Made by a program: the position numbers and the translations under genes. Positions 25,289 to 26,362 of a stretch of DNA of 26,362 nt are shown piece after piece. The notes below the pieces were generated by a model that ran no database searches, had not been told where the DNA came from, and saw only the letters and a program-made list of their open reading frames with translations. Within the stretch, counting starts at the first letter, position 1. Each line of letters starts with the position of its first letter. Source of the stretch: an uncultured Pseudoxanthomonas sp. (GTDB lineage Bacteria > Pseudomonadota > Gammaproteobacteria > Xanthomonadales > Xanthomonadaceae); NCBI GenBank assembly GCA_946886405.1, contig CAMPIO010000045.1, positions 1 to 26,362 of the forward strand. The letters are read 5' to 3'.

Positions 25289-25986
25289 TTGCCGAACAGA
25301 TGCTTCCGCTCTTCCTCGGTCAGCGGCTTGCCGGCATCCGGATTCACCTGCGTCTTCAGTGCATAAGCGCGCTGCACCGCAGGCCGCGCGCTGATGGCCG
25401 CCTGCCAGCGCTGCAGGTGCGGATACGGCGACAGGTCCAGCGGTGCCTTGTCGTAGGCGTTGATCCACGGATGGATCGCCATGTCGGCGATGCTGTAGTC
25501 GTCGCCCGCGACGAAGGCGTGTTTCGCCAACTGCGTGTCCAGTACGCCGAGCAGGCGCTGCACCTCGCGCGTGTAGCGGTCGATGGCGTAGGGGATCTTT
25601 TCGGGCGCATACACCGTGAAGTGTCCGTATTGCCCGCTCATCGGCCCCAGGCCACCCATCTGCCACATCAGCCACTGGTTCACCGCCACCTTCTGGCGGA
25701 CGTCGGTACCGAAGAAGCGGCCGGTCTTGTTCGCCAGGTACACCAGGATGGCACCGGATTCGAAGACGCTGATCGGTTCGCCGCCGTCGGTGGGGGCATG
25801 GTCGATGATCGCCGGCATCTTGTTGTTGGGCGAGAACGCCAGATAGTCGGGCTTGAACTGGTCGCCCTTGCCGATGTTCACCGGCACGATGCGGTAGTCG
25901 AGCTTCGCGCCTGCATCGGCCAGCTCCTCCAGCAGCAGCGTGATCTTGTGGCCATTGGGCGTAGGCCAGTAGTACAGGTCGATCAT
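25285..25986 (-). CDS. Glutathione S-transferase, YfcG/nu-class-like
   Basis: This is a soluble thiol transferase; YfcG of E. coli has glutathione-dependent disulfide-bond reductase activity. The 233-residue protein has the nu-class N-terminal pattern MIDLYYWPTPNGHKITLLLE with T9 and N11 near the glutathione sulphur instead of a catalytic Tyr or Cys. The thioredoxin-like domain continues with FSPNNKMPAIIDH (cis-proline) and FESGAILVYLANKTG. The helical domain contains WLMWQMGGLGPMSGQYGHF and the N-capping DDYSIADMAIHPW. I chose ATG at 25986; an in-frame GTG at 25998 would add four residues. Its last codon and TAG stop lie inside a REP unit, so the C-terminus (ERKHLFGK) may have been altered by the REP insertion (inference). 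It diverges from the UPF0114 gene. Confidence 0.93.
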   Translation of the reverse strand: MIDLYYWPTPNGHKITLLLEELADAGAKLDYRIVPVNIGKGDQFKPDYLAFSPNNKMPAIIDHAPTDGGEPISVFESGAILVYLANKTGRFFGTDVRQKVAVNQWLMWQMGGLGPMSGQYGHFTVYAPEKIPYAIDRYTREVQRLLGVLDTQLAKHAFVAGDDYSIADMAIHPWINAYDKAPLDLSPYPHLQRWQAAISARPAVQRAYALKTQVNPDAGKPLTEEERKHLFGK

Positions 25987-26096
25987 GATGGATTCCACGG
26001 AAGGGGGAGGCCTTCGAGTCTAGCCGTCCGTGCGGACTTGGCAGCGTCAAATCCGGCCGGTACCCTGCGCCATCCTTGGAAAAGACCGTTCCCGAC

Positions 26097-26362
26097 ATGA
26101 CCGACCCGAAATCCACGCGCCTGGGCCCGTTGCCGGCCCTGATCTTCAGTTCGCGCTGGCTGCAGCTCCCGCTGTACCTGGGCCTGATCGTGGCGCAAGG
26201 CGTCTATGTGGTCCTGTTCCTGAAGGAACTGTGGCATCTGGTCCACGGCGCGACCAGCTTGAGTGAGCAGGACATCATGCTGCTGGTGCTGGGGCTGATC
26301 GACGTGGTGATGATCTCCAACCTGCTGATGATGGTGATCGTCGGCGGCTACGAGACCTTCGT
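26097..26362 (+). CDS. UPF0114 (YqhA/TIGR00645) family membrane protein, 5' part
   Basis: Only the first 88 residues are in the window; the gene runs off the right edge. The sequence has [20 protein letters not shown] (first helix), [20 protein letters not shown] and [16 protein letters not shown]. These match the UPF0114 pattern of short helices with a conserved SRW near the start, LGLIDVV and a GGYE loop, as in E. coli YqhA. Function is unknown. The ATG at 26097 follows a GGAAAAG ribosome-binding-like stretch. It diverges from the GST gene across 110 bases; TACCCT at 26061-26066 could be its -10. No other gene can be seen after it. Confidence 0.9.
   Translation, partial: MTDPKSTRLGPLPALIFSSRWLQLPLYLGLIVAQGVYVVLFLKELWHLVHGATSLSEQDIMLLVLGLIDVVMISNLLMMVIVGGYETF

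Overview
The window looks like the chromosome of a high-GC gammaproteobacterium of the Xanthomonadaceae (Pseudoxanthomonas, Luteimonas, Lysobacter or Xanthomonas-like). This rests on the strong GC bias, a XanB2-type chorismatase (the hydroxybenzoate synthase typical of the pigment and ubiquinone supply of this family), a coniferyl-aldehyde-dehydrogenase-like enzyme, a Mg-type HemB, and a pair of GTAG-headed palindromes like the REP elements known from Stenotrophomonas and relatives. Genus assignment is inference. I see no tRNA, rRNA, CRISPR array, phage or insertion sequence. Nearly the whole window is tightly packed core genome, and the long ORFs that mirror real genes on the opposite strand are GC-driven shadows.

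Layout. 1-1404: rsmG coupled to an Sfp-type phosphopantetheinyl transferase (minus). 1579-4882: a GlsB-type stress membrane protein (plus), a bidirectional terminator, then xthA, a QacA/SmvA-like MFS pump and a small PH-like membrane protein (minus). 4894-7726: an aldehyde dehydrogenase with a repeat-bearing N-terminus (minus), a gamma carbonic anhydrase and a VOC protein (plus), and a YkgJ-type cysteine-cluster protein (minus). 7895-15648: a seven-gene plus-strand operon RDD - SpoIIM-like - DUF4129 - DUF4350 - MoxR ATPase - DUF58 - DUF4380-like, with five overlapping stop/start junctions. 15662-17231: a ThuA-like secreted protein, a small membrane protein and a tiny proline-rich exported peptide (all minus). 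17406-21800: aroE, an outer-membrane beta-barrel (plus), hemB, a small membrane protein and xanB2. 21933-26362: a lipoprotein, a Coa1-family protein, dipeptidyl peptidase IV, a REP doublet, a YfcG-like GST and the start of a UPF0114/YqhA membrane protein.

How the genes may work together. The MoxR operon is the best candidate for an incompletely described system. A MoxR AAA+ ATPase and a DUF58 (von Willebrand A-like) partner are encoded in lock-step with four integral-membrane proteins, which suggests an ATP-driven assembly or remodelling machine at the inner membrane. A second theme is respiration. AroE feeds chorismate synthesis, XanB2 turns chorismate into 3-/4-hydroxybenzoate (the latter a ubiquinone precursor), HemB makes porphobilinogen for haem, and a Coa1-family protein resembles a cytochrome-oxidase assembly factor. 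The pigment (xan) genes that neighbour xanB2 in Xanthomonas, as I remember it, are not in this window.

Regulatory observations include three genes (xthA, gamma carbonic anhydrase, thuA-like) whose -10-like hexamers lie 6-7 nt before the start codon, which suggests leaderless mRNAs. There is also a seven-residue upstream ORF overlapping the xanB2 start, a dyad before a small membrane gene, and a REP doublet that supplies the stop codon of the GST gene. All functional statements come from reading motifs by eye. No database search was possible.
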